A DNA stretch of 64,000 bases from Anisodus tanguticus (Eukaryota; Streptophyta; Magnoliopsida; Solanales; Solanaceae): positions 48,008,255 through 48,072,254 of the forward strand of contig CM067555.1 in assembly GCA_034509755.1 (NCBI GenBank), written 5' to 3'. Below the pieces are notes generated by a model. The model was given only the letters and a program-made list of their open reading frames with translations. It had not been told where the DNA came from and ran no database searches. Every line of letters begins with the position of its first letter. Position 1 is the first letter of the stretch. Positions 23,001 through 34,396 of the stretch are shown one piece after another. The position numbers and the translations under genes are program-made.

Positions 23001-26000
23001 CTCTAGGTCTATCGGGGCTTTAAGCGCAATATATGTGTGGGCTTTAGTAACCAAAGGCGCAATGAAGGAAACAATAAGAATATATATGTAACTCAAGAAA
23101 AAGCTAACAATTTCATTTATAATGTTTTCTTTAACAACTAATACACTTATTTGCCGATTATACTCTGTGTTTAGTACCACTAGATACAAGATAGAATTCA
23201 TGGGCAATGAGACACGCGTCCTAGTGACTTGCCTACACTGAAGCGCAACTTAAGCGGGGTGAAGTGCCCTCCCTGAGCTTCTCTGAGCTTCAGGGCTCAA
23301 GTGTGCCTTGAATGAGCCTTTGACAAAACTGGCGCTTGGGCTACCACATATAAGCTTCTACCCCTCCTTTGTAATTCCTCTATTTGGACCCATTTCATTC
23401 CAAAATATGCAAGTAATTTGTCTTTTATGGAAAATTAGGGTTCTTTAAAATTAGAGCCTCTCTACATATAAACTTATCCCTACCAGAACTTAGTTGGCGT
23501 TTTGGATATGAATTTGGTGATATTTTTTTACAACAACATACCCAGTGAAATCCCACACCTGGTAGGTAGAGCGGCAGTTTCCGGGAGACCCTCGGCTCAA
23601 GACAAAGCATAATCACAAGCAAGGCAATCAAAACAAAGCAAGAGTAAAGCAAGAGAAACGGTCAGACTCAGATAAGGAATTACAGCAGTATAAAGTGCAT
23701 TCGAACAAAATGGAGCAGTAGCTAACACAACTAAATAAGCTAAACAAAATACACTAAAGAACACATAGCAGCAAAAATCAAACTACAGTGGATTATAAAG
23801 CAATAATGTGCTTATAGGTGTGATAGGCTAATCGGGCCTACAATAATAACACTACAACTATCAATTTGTAAGCATAAGTAGGACTACGCTCGAGTACCTA
23901 CTACTTTTCTACCCTAATCTGTGTCCTCCACAACCCCCTATCTAAGGTTATGTCCTTAGTAAGTTGCACCTGCGTCATATCCCGTCTAATCATCTCTCCC
24001 CAATACTTCTTCGGCCTACCTCTACCCCTCCTGAACCCGTCCATAGACAACCTCTCATACCTCAGCACTGGGGCATTTGTGTCTCTCCTCTGCACATGCC
24101 CGAACCATCTCAACCTCGCTTCCCGCATCTTATAATCCATCGAGGCCACTCCCACTTTCTCCCGGATATCATCATTTCTAATCCTCTCCTTGTATGGCCA
24201 CAAATCCATCTCAGCATCTTCATCTCCGCAACTTTCATCTTTTGTATGTGCGAAGTCTTGACTGGCCAACACTCCGCAATTTGGTGATATTTTTTTAAAA
24301 GTAGTATTTGAAGTTGATTTGAAAAAGATACTTGGAAATTGAAGTTGTGTCGGGACATGCATTTCACTTGAAAAAATGTTGAATTTTTGTGAGGGAAAAA
24401 AGATTACTTAAAAAGTGGTTAGAACTTAGAACCATTTTTTTCAAACTTGAAAAACTCAACTTCAACCATTTTTCTGCACTGCAATGGTTGTTCCCTTTCA
24501 ATACTAACTTGGTGTTGAATGTTATTAACATAATTTCCCTCATTAAAAGAGAGATTGATTGCAATCTCCTAACAAATTTTTTTCATACAATTTTGTGCCT
24601 ACCTCATCCCTTTTCAGCACATTCAATTATCACAATATCATGCCTATTGATTTGGATATTCGAGTCTACATAGCACATGGTCAAACCATCTCAAACGACC
24701 TTCTCTCATTTTATCCTCTATGTATGCTACACCCACTCGTCTCTAATGTGATCATTTCTAATCGTATCTTTTAACCAAATTAAACTTAACCTAACATCCC
24801 TTGAATTTTATATCAATAGAACAACCAAGTAACCTGACTTGGTAATCTATTTTTTGCAGAACCAAAAGCTGAAACATCACTTGCAATGTCTGTGATTGAG
24901 GAAGCCAGCAAAACACGCATCCTTCAAAAATTATCCCATAAAGTTGACTAGTGTCCGGGAATTACCTTGACAGAAATCATAAGGACCATGACATGTGCTA
25001 GCAGTAAAGTATCACACTGGAGTCTGCATACCTACAGAACTTAAGCTTCAGTTATTCATTTGATAAATAGGTACATTGTTACAGATAGGAAACTATGGCC
25101 TATATAAGCAAATTCATTTAATAGGAATTAAACAAGAACACAATCTTCGCATAAGCGAATTATGCAGATCACATGGTTTGCAATCAGTCAATTAACTGTG
25201 CAGCAATTCACAGGTCAATTAGAACATCAATAGAATTAGAGCAAGAACATGATAGGAAGGGGAAATACTGCATGTAAATTGACTTTCTCTAAATGAATTT
25301 ACAAGTCTTCCATAGTAGATGAAAAACAATGTGAGTGATCAAAAGAAAATAAAAGGTGATTAACAAAAGAGCAATATACAAGTCTTCAATAGTTCTATAG
25401 TAATGAAAACAATGTGATTAAGAACAGATAAGTATAATTTGGGCTACCAACGCCAAAAGCACAATAAGGAATGCTCCATAACTTTTTTGAGAAAGGAGGT
25501 ACCATAATATAATACTGTAGGATATAACCAAATATGCCACATACCACAGACAAAAACCAGCATCACAAATACATCAATCCCCCTTGGCCAAAACCCCAGT
25601 GTTTGACAGCCAAGAAGACCAGGTCATTCAAGTCATAATCTGCCAACCATTAAACTCACTTCACTTTGGTGTTAACTGTTCTATTTTTCGCACCATCAGC
25701 ATTCAGCAGAATTTAAGAGAAAATCACTTTACCATATTACCCAATCAACTAATCTCTAAAAACTACTGCTCTATAAACCCAAGTTTTGTTTTTTGAAACT
25801 GTAAACCCAAGTTTTATAAGAAGATCGAACAATGCTTTTTAGATCCAAGAGTACCAGAACCAATGATCATAAGCTAGTTGATTGGCATTGAAAGGTCTAT
25901 TCTCGAAACCAACAAGCTATGCCCCCACCCCAAAAAAAAACATACTGGGGACCCGGTTATGGAGCTTAAGGCTTAAGTGTTATTCCAACAAAGTCGCAAT

Positions 26001-29000
26001 AAGTTAATAGAACAAACATTAACAGGTTAGAACCCCGAAGGTAATTGAGACGCTCTCAAAGCTCCATTTTGTTCTCAACTTCTCATACTTGTATTATCAC
26101 TAGCATGGATCCAGAAGAAATTAAATTGGTAATCTCATATCTAGATTTAAAATTAGCTTAACTTCTCCACAGATACCAATGCAGAGAAATGCTTCCAATT
26201 ATGATCAAATGTAGCTATCTGACTGAAGTTTAATTGGAGACGAGTTACTGCAATGTACGGATAAAAACATAGAATATGACGAATCGTGAAATCATAAGAG
26301 GATCTTCACAGTTCCTTTCTAAGTTATTGGTAAATAAATTATAAGCCTAGATACGTGAAAAGTTTGGACTTAGATAAAATATGCCAACTCACACTTCATG
26401 ACAAAGAAATTTCTTTCCATGAGCGAGAATGGATGAAAAGGCATCAGATTCCATAAGGTTAAACAAACCTGAACTTTGTATTGACTTCAAGAGAAGCCAA
26501 AGGAATAAGCAACTCAAAGTCCAAAAAAGTTAATCACCATCATAATCAGGCAGCATCAACTAAAGAACTGACTGTTTTCACAGTTCCAGAGGTAGTTTCA
26601 AAATTTAACACTGGTAATTATTAGGTTTGAGAAACATAATTTGCCAACATATGAAAGCTCATGTAGTCATTCAATAAAATATCCACTAAAAGAAGTGTGC
26701 TAAAAGAACCAAAAAAAACTAGTGTGCTATACTTCTGTTACAGTGGCAATGTTCTGAAAATTAGAGTGTTGCTTTCTAAGCAGCCTATATCCCCTTTATA
26801 ACTACGGTAAGGAAAATTCAATATTTTCTCAGCCTATTTATATGATGCAGGGCTGCCACCCTTTCCCACAGATTCAAGTGAGAACAAAATTGGCAATGAC
26901 CACTTCACCTATTTTCCTGATTTTTTTTTGAACTTGTACTGTTACCTAATTTCCTGATTTAACATTAGTGATTTATGCTACACAACTTATAATCAGATCA
27001 ATGAAGTTATTGCAATATGATGAAATTGACGTCCTGTTACAAGAGTACCTGTTTCACCAGTAGAGATAAATCTTGAGCTCTATTTGGAATCTCCTGGTTT
27101 GCAATGGCAAAATCAATGCCTCTGCATTTATCAAAGATCAGTCACTCAATAACATTTAACATGATAAAGAAACATAGCTTATGTGTCTCCTCTCTGCACT
27201 CTAGAAAGGAACAACATACAGAAAGAGAAAATAAGTTGAAAATCACCACCACCACTTTACTAGCTGATTTGACACCATGAACAAGAAAGAGAGGCTCATA
27301 TTCCTAATTTAACAGCAGGATTCTGAAAGAGATGGAGGAAATAAAACTATTTTGCATGATGAATTATCAATGTGTTGCTCTTGCAGACAATGAGCTAATG
27401 AGAACAAAATGGGCTTTCAGGGACTGGGGAAGACGGGTGGATTATAGAGCTAAGGTAGGGGCAAATCGAAGGCCCATCGGGATTGGGCATGGACGAGCCT
27501 CGACTGGGCCAGCATTGATGAAAAAAGAAAAACTTCCCCCATCGCATCATTAACCGGTGTAGGATTCAAGATCGGGTCCGGATTCGAGTTAAATCGACCT
27601 TCCCTCTCATCTCAGGGTGAGGCAAGGAATTGTTTCAAATGTTTGTTGTTCAATATCTCGGCTGCTCAAGAAGTTTGACTAGTTGCTCCTCCGACCCGGA
27701 GTGGATTCTAGGGGAAGGGCAGAGCCTCACCTTGCAGTAGGAAGGTGTTCGTTGTTGGGACGGGTTCAAACTGGACTGAACGGAGGAGGAAAAAAAGAGT
27801 CCTCTCTTCCTGGTCCTATCGAACCAGACACGGAATACCTGGGGATTCATCACTGGCTAGGGCTTTCGAATCAAAGCATGGGCATCTCTGCTATTAAGAG
27901 GGAGCAGTAGATCGTCGATTGAAGAGCCAGGTCAGTCAACTTCTATTGGGACTTCTATTGATTATTAATTCGACTGACGGGACTCCTAGCAGCATGAGAG
28001 ATCATACGAACTTTAGCCTTTCATTCCCAAATGCCAAACATACTGAAATATTGGCAAATGTGACATTTTCAATAACAGGATGGTCAAGGATTACCATTCA
28101 GAACGAAGTTTCAAATACGATATAGGAAGTCCTTTGAACAAGTAATATATTTGATTTGCTCTTTCCCATAACTAAGGAAAAGATTAGAAAGTAATTGCTT
28201 ACTTCTTTTTCATGCTTTTGCAGTAGTTGTTAAAAGGTAGTATAATATCACTAAGAGAGCATCTTCAATTTAGAAAGGTGAATACAGGATTTAAGTCAGC
28301 TAGGTGCAAAATACATGAATTCATTACTCTTCTATGACAATGGAACCCCTCTCGCCTGCTACCGATAGCCTACATCAACCACTATATTGAAGTCTTTGAA
28401 AACCGTCAAAACAAATAGAACTTCTTTGTAATTTCATTTATCTGCTTAAAAAACTAAAACTCTAACCGAGTAAGTAGCCAATAATTAGACACCACATCCT
28501 CCAAATTCTTCTGACAATAAATCTTGTTATGTTGATCACAATTAAGCACAATATGCACTGTAAAATGTGTCAATGTCCAAATTTCCATACTTTTAACATG
28601 CAATGGCTAAAAATTCAAAGAGAAATGAGTAAGAACCTACATATTAAGCAAAAAAAAATATATATTTTCAACTCGGTGCCAAACAAGCAAAGATAAACTA
28701 TACGAATCCTCACTTATTCGTTTAACCTCAACTTATAATCATCCTCAACATAAATTCATACCAAACAAAACAAAAGTGCAAAATAAGCTCTATTAATAGT
28801 AAATAATAATAATACAATGTTCTCCATTAAGTCTAAAACCTATTTGTAACTAGTAGATGAGCTAATACTTATATATGAGCAAAACAACCTAGATAAAATG
28901 CAGAGTACAAAAAGGATGCTGCTACAACAACATACCCAATGAAATCCCACAAAGTGGGGTCGGGGGAGGGTAGAGTGTACGCGGACCTTACCCGTCTACC

Positions 29001-32000
29001 TTGGGAGAGGTAGAGAGGTTGTTTCCGGTAGACCCTCGGCACACGCAATCCATAGCAGTATAAAAAGTCATGACAAAAAATACTATAAAAAAGCAGGATA
29101 AAGCAGTGGAGAAAAAACAACAAATGAATACAATGATCAAAGTACAAGAAATAACATATATCAAGTAGAAATAGAAGGACAAAAAACTACAAGAGTAATA
29201 CTTACTACGACTAGCCACTAGCCTTCTACCCTAATCTGTATCCTTCACAAGTTCCTATCTAAGGTCATGTCCTCGGTAAAAAGGATGCTGCTAATATCCT
29301 CAAAACCAAACTATGCACGAGGATTAAAACTAGACAACAACCAAAGTACACTAAAAATTAAATAATATCCCAAAAAATTCTACATAGCTAAAATTTCAAA
29401 GAAAAATGAGAAAAAAACCAAGATATTAAGCAGAGTAAGCACAAATTGCAAGAATTTGCCCAAAATAATCACCAGAGCTAAAATGCAAAGTAAAATGAGC
29501 AAAAACCTAACAAATTACAATAGCAATTACATTTTTGTACGCATGAGGGCCAAAAACTTACACATTAAACCTAACAACACTAGGCACAGATATAAAATTC
29601 AGAAAAAAGGAACAATCTACAATAGCAATTACAACAGTAGTGTATCTATAATCGGCCAAAAGAAACTTCGAGAAGACAAACCTAGATATTAAGCAGAGTA
29701 CGCACAAAATGCAATAATTTGACCAATATAATTAATGCGCAAGAGCTAATTTTCAAAATAAAATGAGAAAAAACGCAACTATCAAGCAAAAAGCCACATT
29801 AAACCTAACAACTCTAAGCGCATATACAAAATTCAGAAAAATGAAACAATCTACAATAGCAATTACAACAGTAGCGTATCTATAATTCCGGCCAAAAGAA
29901 GGTTCGAGACAAAAAATGATTTAAAAAAAACCTAGATATTAAGCAGATTATGCATAAAATGCACTGATTTTCCCAAAATTATACACTTGTTCGAATGCGC
30001 TAGGGCTAAAAACCTACACATTAAACCTAACAACTCAAAACACAAACAAAAATTCAGAAATTAGAAAAAAACAATTTACAATAGCAATAACAGAAGTAGT
30101 GTATCTATAATTCCAGCAATAGAAGGTTCTAGAAGAAAAATGAGCAAAAACCTAACAACTCTAAGCGCAGATACAAAAATCAGGAAAAAAAATAATTACA
30201 ATAGTAATTACGGAAGCAGCGTATATATATTTTTCCGGTAATAGAAGGTTCTAGAAGAAAAATGAGCAAAAACCTAACAACTCTAAGTGCAGATACAAAA
30301 ATAAGGAAAAATAATAATTACAATAGTAATTACAGAAGTAGCGTGTATATATATATATATATATATATTTCCGGTAATAGAGTTTTAAAAAAAATATTTC
30401 CGGTAATAGAACATTCTAGAAGAAAAATGAGCAAAAACCCAACAACTCTAACCGCAGGTACACAAATCAGGAAACAAAAAAATACAATTGTAATTACAGA
30501 AGTAGCGTATCTATATATGTCCAGCAATAGAAGGTTCGAGAAGAAAAATGAGCAAAAACCTAACAACTCTAAGCGCAAATACAAAAATCAGGAAAAAACA
30601 ATTTACAACAGCAATTACAGTAGTAGCGTATATATACATATATTTACGGTAATAGAAGGTTCGAGAAGCAAAATTGGAACCTAGCAAGTGAGAGGCAAAG
30701 GTGAACAAACTCTTGAGTGTTAACAGTAGGCTGATTACACACGTGTGTTGCTAATCGATCAGCAACGGCGGAGATGCAAAACGAGTTTATGTATGATGAA
30801 TTTAACATATTAGCTCCGACGTTGACTCCGGTCACCGGTATCGAGTTCACCATTGTTCCAGCCATGTTAGCTTCTTTCTCACACTGAAACTTTTTGGTTC
30901 TTTTCTAAGAAGTCAAAAAGTTTCAGTGTAAAAAATAGATAGTACTAGTAATAAGAGAAAATGGCATAAATGATCCCATATGTTTGAGGGAAGATTCAAA
31001 ATAGTCCCTAAGTATGCACTTAATAATTTTGGTCATTTAAGTTTAATATTTTTAATACACTTAGATTTGGCTAAAAGTTCAAAGAGATATGAGTAAGAAC
31101 CTACATATTGAGCAAAAAAGATAAATTTTCAACTCGGTCCGAAACAAGCTAAGATAAACTATATGAATCCTCACTTCTTCATTTAAGCTCAACTCATAAT
31201 CAACCTCAACATAAATTCATACCAAACAAAACAAAAGTGAAAAACAAGTTCTATTAATAGTAAATAATAATAATAATAATAATAATATAATATAACGTTC
31301 TCCATTAAGTCTTAAAACCTATTCCTAACTAGTAGATGAGCTAATACTTACATATGAGCAAAAAAAACTAGATATAATGCAGAGTACAAAAAGGATGCTG
31401 CTACAACAACATACCTAGTGAAATCCCACAGTGGGGTCAGCAGAGGGTAGAGTGTGCACAGATCTTACCCCAACCTTGGGAGGTAGAGATTTTTGGGGTA
31501 AGAGGAAGGTACAGTGTACGCGTACAGACCTTACCCCAACCTTGGGAGGTAGAGAGGTTGTTTTCGGTAGATCCTCGACACACGCAATCCAAAGCAGTAG
31601 AAAAAGTCATGACAAATAATACTACTCCCTCTGTTCCAATTTATATAACACATTTTCCTTTTTAGTCAGTCCCAAAAAGAATGACACATTTTCTTATTTG
31701 GCAACAATTTAACTTTAAACTTTACATTTTGCGCTTAACGAGATGATATATAACCACACAAATATATTTAGCTTGTTTTAGACCACACAATTCAAAAATC
31801 TTCATTTATTTCTTAAACTCTGTGCCCAGTCAAACTATATCATATAACTTGGGACAGAGGGAGTATAAAAAAAGCAGGATAAAGCAGTCTGGGAAATACA
31901 AGGACAAGAAACTACAAGAGTAATACTACGACTACTAGTATAAAAGGATAAGTAGGACAACGCTCAACTACGCACTAGCCTTCTACCGTAATCTGTGTCC

Positions 32001-33091
32001 TCCACAACTTCCTTATCTAAAATCATCTCCTCCGTAAAAAGAAAGTTGCTAATATCCTCAAAAACAAACTATGCACGAGGATTAAAACTAGAAAATAACC
32101 AGAGTACAATAAAAATGAAATAATATCCCCAAAAACTCTACAGAGCTAAAATTTCAAGAGATGCTGGTCAAAAACACACCTCAAGTATCACCTTTTTTTA
32201 GTTTTCTACATGAACTATCAGGTGTGAGAGTTTCCTACCTAAAGTATCACCAACTAGTTGGCAAAACACACATCAACTATCAGTTGTTCACTTTTAATGA
32301 AGTGTGTTTTGCAAACTAGTTAGTGATAGTTCGGGTAGGAAAGTGAACAACGGATAGTTGAGGTTGTGTTTTACAAATAAGTTGGTGATAATTTAGATAG
32401 GAAACTCTCATACCTGATAGTTTAGGTAGGAAACTCTCATACCTGATAGTTTAGGTAGGAAACTGTCACACCACACCTGATAATTCAGGTAGAAAATCTG
32501 AAATTTCACACCTGATAGTTCATGTAGAAACTATCACACTTGATAGTTCAGGTCGGAAATTCAAAAAAAAAAATGATACTTGAGGTGTGTTTTTAACCCT
32601 TAACACAAATTTCAAAGAAAAATGATAAAAAAAAAACTAAATATTAAGCAGAGTACGCACAAAATGCAATAATTTGCCCAAAATAATTAACTTACAAGAA
32701 CTAATCCAGATATTAAGCCAAAATAAACACATTTCCGAACGCGCTAGGGCTAAAACCAACACATTACACACTACGCATTAAACCTAACAACTATAAGAGC
32801 AGATATAAAAATCAGATCAAAAAATTACAATAACAATTACAGAATATATATATTACGGTAATAGAAGGTTCGAGAAGGTAAAAATTGGAACCTAGCAAGT
32901 GAGAGGCAAAGGTGAACGAATTCCTGAGCGTTAACAGTAGGTTGATTACACACGTGTTCTGCTAATCGATCAGCAACGGCGGAGATGCGAAACGAGTTTA
33001 TGTATGATGGATTTAACATATTGGCTCCGGCGTTGACTCCGATGTTGACTCCGGCGGCCGGCATTGAGTTCACCGTCGTCGTTCCGGCCAT
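17048..33091 (-). CDS. PIAL2: E4 SUMO-protein ligase, PIAL1/PIAL2-like (SP-RING), 16 exons
   Basis: PIAL proteins are SP-RING ligases that extend SUMO chains and act in stress signalling and gene silencing. Exons read on the minus strand: 33091-32892, 27121-27049, 25031-24966, 22639-22574, 22475-22393, 21740-21689, 21590-21519, 21273-21206, 21091-21043, 20948-20864, 20788-20687, 20505-20454, 19496-19445, 19058-18942, 18871-18014, 17707-17048. All joints keep frame and give about 884 residues. The N-terminal helical region (SYINSFRISAVADRLAEHV) is followed by FYPRLKMGRIISF and KFGTNLLQAVGQFNG. The SP-RING lies near residues 319-372 (CPISFRRIKTPVKGHSCKHL, then CFDFDNYI...SWRCPHCNQHVC). The long C-terminus has an acidic SIM-like DYLDLTDIDDE, a triplicated PPPVHSPRT repeat and the conserved NWRPTGRMRGSL. 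Start chosen at the ATG at 33091; a second equivalent first exon lies at 30865-30681. Whether it is PIAL1 or PIAL2 is not settled. Confidence 0.93.
18872..18941 (-). other. GC-AG intron in the PIAL-like gene
   Basis: The exon ends ...GATATGGTGAAG at 18942 and the intron begins GCAAGTGAC, not GT, ending TTTTAAAG before GTTTTGAAAGAG. The upstream GT alternative (ATG|GTGAAG) would remove a conserved Val-Lys, so the GC donor is the better reading. The 70-bp intron is near the lower limit for plants. Confidence 0.75.
22959..23335. mobile_element. Inverted-repeat transposon (GCGC...TTGTCAAA ends) in PIAL intron
   Basis: The left end GCGCTTGGCAGTATTGTCAAA and the right end TTTGACAAAACTGGCGC are imperfect inverted repeats. 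The interior is rich in AAGCGC/GCGCTT motifs (GGGCTTTAAGCGC, GAAGCGCAACTTAAGCGG). It is non-coding, lying in the intron between exons 3 and 4. Confidence 0.55.
23519..24290 (-). mobile_element. 5'-truncated RTE-type LINE in PIAL intron 3
   Basis: From 24290 down to about 23905 the minus strand encodes the C-terminal part of a plant RTE reverse-transcriptase ORF (ECWPVKTSHIQKMKVAEMKM, then REARLRWFGHVQRRDTNAPV, GRGRPKKYWGEMIRRDM), with frameshifts. Downstream the 3' UTR ends at 23519 with a TS-like tail finishing CACTGGGTATGTTGTTG. It is dead on arrival and lies antisense to nothing: it shares the strand of the host gene. Confidence 0.85.
24291..24560. repeat. MITE-like repeat (CATGCATTTCACTTGAAAAA family)
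   Basis: The stretch with GGTGATATTTTTTTAAAAGTA, GGACATGCATTTCACTTGAA and TTTTTGTGAGGGAAAAA recurs at 50825-51150 and, inverted, at 55080-55245. It abuts the LINE fragment. The ends are not resolved. Confidence 0.5.
24640..24775 (-). mobile_element. Second RTE LINE ORF fragment
   Basis: The minus strand, with frame shifts, reads IRNDHIRDE...EDKM then RLRWFDHV, the same region of the RTE ORF as at 24100-24200 but more diverged. Confidence 0.6.
27380..28010. other. GC-richer block in PIAL intron 1, possibly organelle-derived
   Basis: This block is clearly richer in G and C than the surrounding intron (for example CTCCGACCCGGAGTGGATTC and AGGCCCATCGGGATTGGGC). It has no intron-like or known repeat signature and looks like plant mitochondrial intergenic DNA. 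It has small open frames but no recognised protein. Assignment as a mitochondrial insertion is an impression from composition and style, not a match. Confidence 0.35.
28922..29290 (-). mobile_element. TS/RTE tail with a scrap of LINE ORF (left duplicate)
   Basis: On the minus strand it ends GGGATTTCATTGGGTATGTTGTTG and includes GTACACTCTACCCTCCCC and GAGGGTCTACCGGAAACAAC. The upstream end (about 29290) contains the last codons of the RTE ORF seen at 23905-23960, so it is a severely 5'-truncated LINE and not a bare SINE. Confidence 0.75.
29560..30670. repeat. Intronic minisatellite, about 125-bp units
   Basis: CCTAACAACTCTAAGCGCAG-type starts recur near 29568, 29809, 30025, 30151, 30273, 30438 and 30559. 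The last four spacings are 122-165 bp and the earlier ones are about double. Each unit carries ATTACAATAG(T/C)AATTAC and ends with GGTAATAGAAGGTTC(G/T)AGAAG. The right duplicate has only one such unit (32780-32880). A (TA)n run lies at 30345-30368. Frames of up to 140 codons here are repeat artefacts. Confidence 0.85.
30681..30865 (-). CDS. Alternative or decayed first exon of the PIAL-like gene
   Basis: It encodes MAGTMVNSIPVTGVNVGAN...CNQPTVNTQEFVHLCLSLA(R), about 90 percent like the outer exon at 33091-32892, which has five more codons in a Gly-Val-Asn stretch. The start codon is intact, no stop is present, and the donor CTAG|GTTCCAAT is identical. Its length is also 2 mod 3, so splicing to exon 2 at 27121 would keep frame and give about 879 residues. 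Being nearer exon 2, it could be the used exon or a competing one. One change, NSFCISAV for NSFRISAV, replaces an Arg. Confidence 0.75.
31401..31585 (-). mobile_element. TS/RTE tail, right duplicate, with internal re-duplication
   Basis: Counterpart of the tail at 28922 in the other duplicate. The block CCTTACCCCAACCTTGGGAGGTAGAG occurs twice here (about 31465 and 31530) but once in the left copy, so this copy gained a second local duplication of roughly 65 bp. Confidence 0.75.
31625..31863. mobile_element. Stowaway-like MITE in PIAL intron 1
   Basis: It starts CTCCCTCTGTTCCAATTTAT, ends ATAACTTGGGACAGAGGGAG, and is flanked by TA on each side. It is missing from the left duplicate at the matching place, so it inserted after the duplication. 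Confidence 0.88.
32166..32598. mobile_element. Fold-back element with 25-bp terminal inverted repeats
   Basis: GGTCAAAAACACACCTCAAG plus TATCA at the left end is repeated inverted at the right end with one mismatch. The interior has at least six direct and inverted copies of a block like AGGTAGGAAACTCTCATACC and TGATAGTT(T/C)AGGTAGG. It is non-coding. No clear target duplication was found. Confidence 0.75.
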
Positions 33092-33194
33092 GTTTAGCTT
33101 CTCGAGCACAATGAAACTTTTTGGTTCTTTTCTAAGGAGTCCAAACAGTTTCAGTGTATATAATAGATAGTACTAGTAATAAGAGAAAATGACA

Positions 33195-34396
33195 AAAATG
33201 GTCTATCATCTTGATAATAGGTTTAAAATAGTCCTTGAGGTATCACGTGAGCAGTTTTAGCCCTTTAAGTTTTGCTAAAAGTGAGCAGTTTCACTGTAAA
33301 TAATACTTCCTCCGGGTCAAATTATTTATACTCGTTACTAAAAATAGTTGTCTCAATTTTTTTCAATGACACATAAATAAAATAAACATTTAACAGAGAA
33401 AGATTATAATTTAGATATAAAAGAGAATAAAAATAGTTAAATTTTCCTTCTAATTAATATTTTTTAAGAACATATAAATTGAAACCTAGGGAGTTTACAA
33501 TAAATGAGAAAATGACAAAAATGGTCTCTCATCTCGATAATAGGTTCAAAGTAGTCTCTTAAGTATCACTTGAACATTTTTAATCCTTTAAATTTGCTAA
33601 AGGTGAACAATTTTTGGTTCTTTAAGTACCAAATTAAACAATTTTGGTCTCCGCTTGATATTTACCAAATTGCTAAATTCAATCGGAATTGGAAAAAAAA
33701 TAACTAGAAACGGCAAAAAAAAATCATCAAAATAGCAGAAATCGCAAGATAGAAAAATTACACCATACATAAAAAAATAGACTATAATAATAATAATTGT
33801 ACAAACAGTGATTACGTACTTTCACTACATTATTTCTCTTGAGCTCTTACATTATTTTCTCTTTGAAAATGGTGATCTCTTAAGTTCTTGTTTGTGTCAC
33901 AGTTAAAATTGCATTAAGTACACATGAGTTAATTTATTTCCCAAAGGAACTTCTAACTCACTATTCTTATTATTTTAATACCTCATGCTTCAACCAATAT
34001 CTTAGCTAAATGCTCCTTTTTTTTTTAACCTAACAATGAATTCCAAGGATGCACAATTAAATATCAACTTTTAAACTTAGACACTTGCCTCTTTTCTTCT
34101 CTCTTTCTAATTAAATTTATTCTTTCCGAATGTACTAACATTTATTTATTTGACTTGCTGTCGACAGTAGTTACTTAGCCCTGCTCTTCTGGTTATTGTA
34201 ACTCTACATCTTAGTAAGATTGGATATCCTGTTATGCTCCTGTTTGGTCCTACTTCTCTTTCTTTTCACTTGCTTTCACTTAACTTGTGTAAATGTGTTA
34301 TGTCGAATGGTGCCTATACGGCTGTTTCGTTGTCTTTACCAATAGCTCGTGTTTCATACAACCCTGAAACTGTTCATTGTTTCTCTTCTTTTGCAG
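33195..34396. other. Repeat-rich non-coding stretch
   Basis: It contains two copies of the family beginning ATGACAAAAATGGTCT(C/A)TC (33189 and 33511), a weak Stowaway-like element (33306-33494, CTTCCTCCGG...CCTAGGGAG) and then AT-rich DNA that looks like an intron leading into the exon at 34397. Confidence 0.5.

Larger units (their letters stand above)
28603..33280 (-). repeat. Tandem duplication covering the PIAL promoter, exon 1 and 5' part of intron 1
   Basis: Two direct copies occur, about 28603-31060 and 31066-33280. Matching landmarks in both include AAGAACCTACATATT, TCATACCAAACAAAACAAAA, the TS/RTE tail (28922, 31401), the LINE scrap CTTCTACC(C/G)TAATCTGT, exon 1 itself, and the upstream TAGATAGTACTAGTAATAAG. 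The right copy additionally carries a Stowaway MITE and a fold-back element. The left copy carries an expanded minisatellite. Confidence 0.88.

Noticed and set aside
27650..27910. Open frames in the GC-rich block of PIAL intron 1
   Set aside because: Short, in several frames, no recognisable protein; treated as possible organelle DNA.
30262..30684. 140-codon frame rich in Asn, Lys and Tyr
   Set aside because: Produced by the intronic minisatellite; repeats in the protein mirror the DNA repeat.
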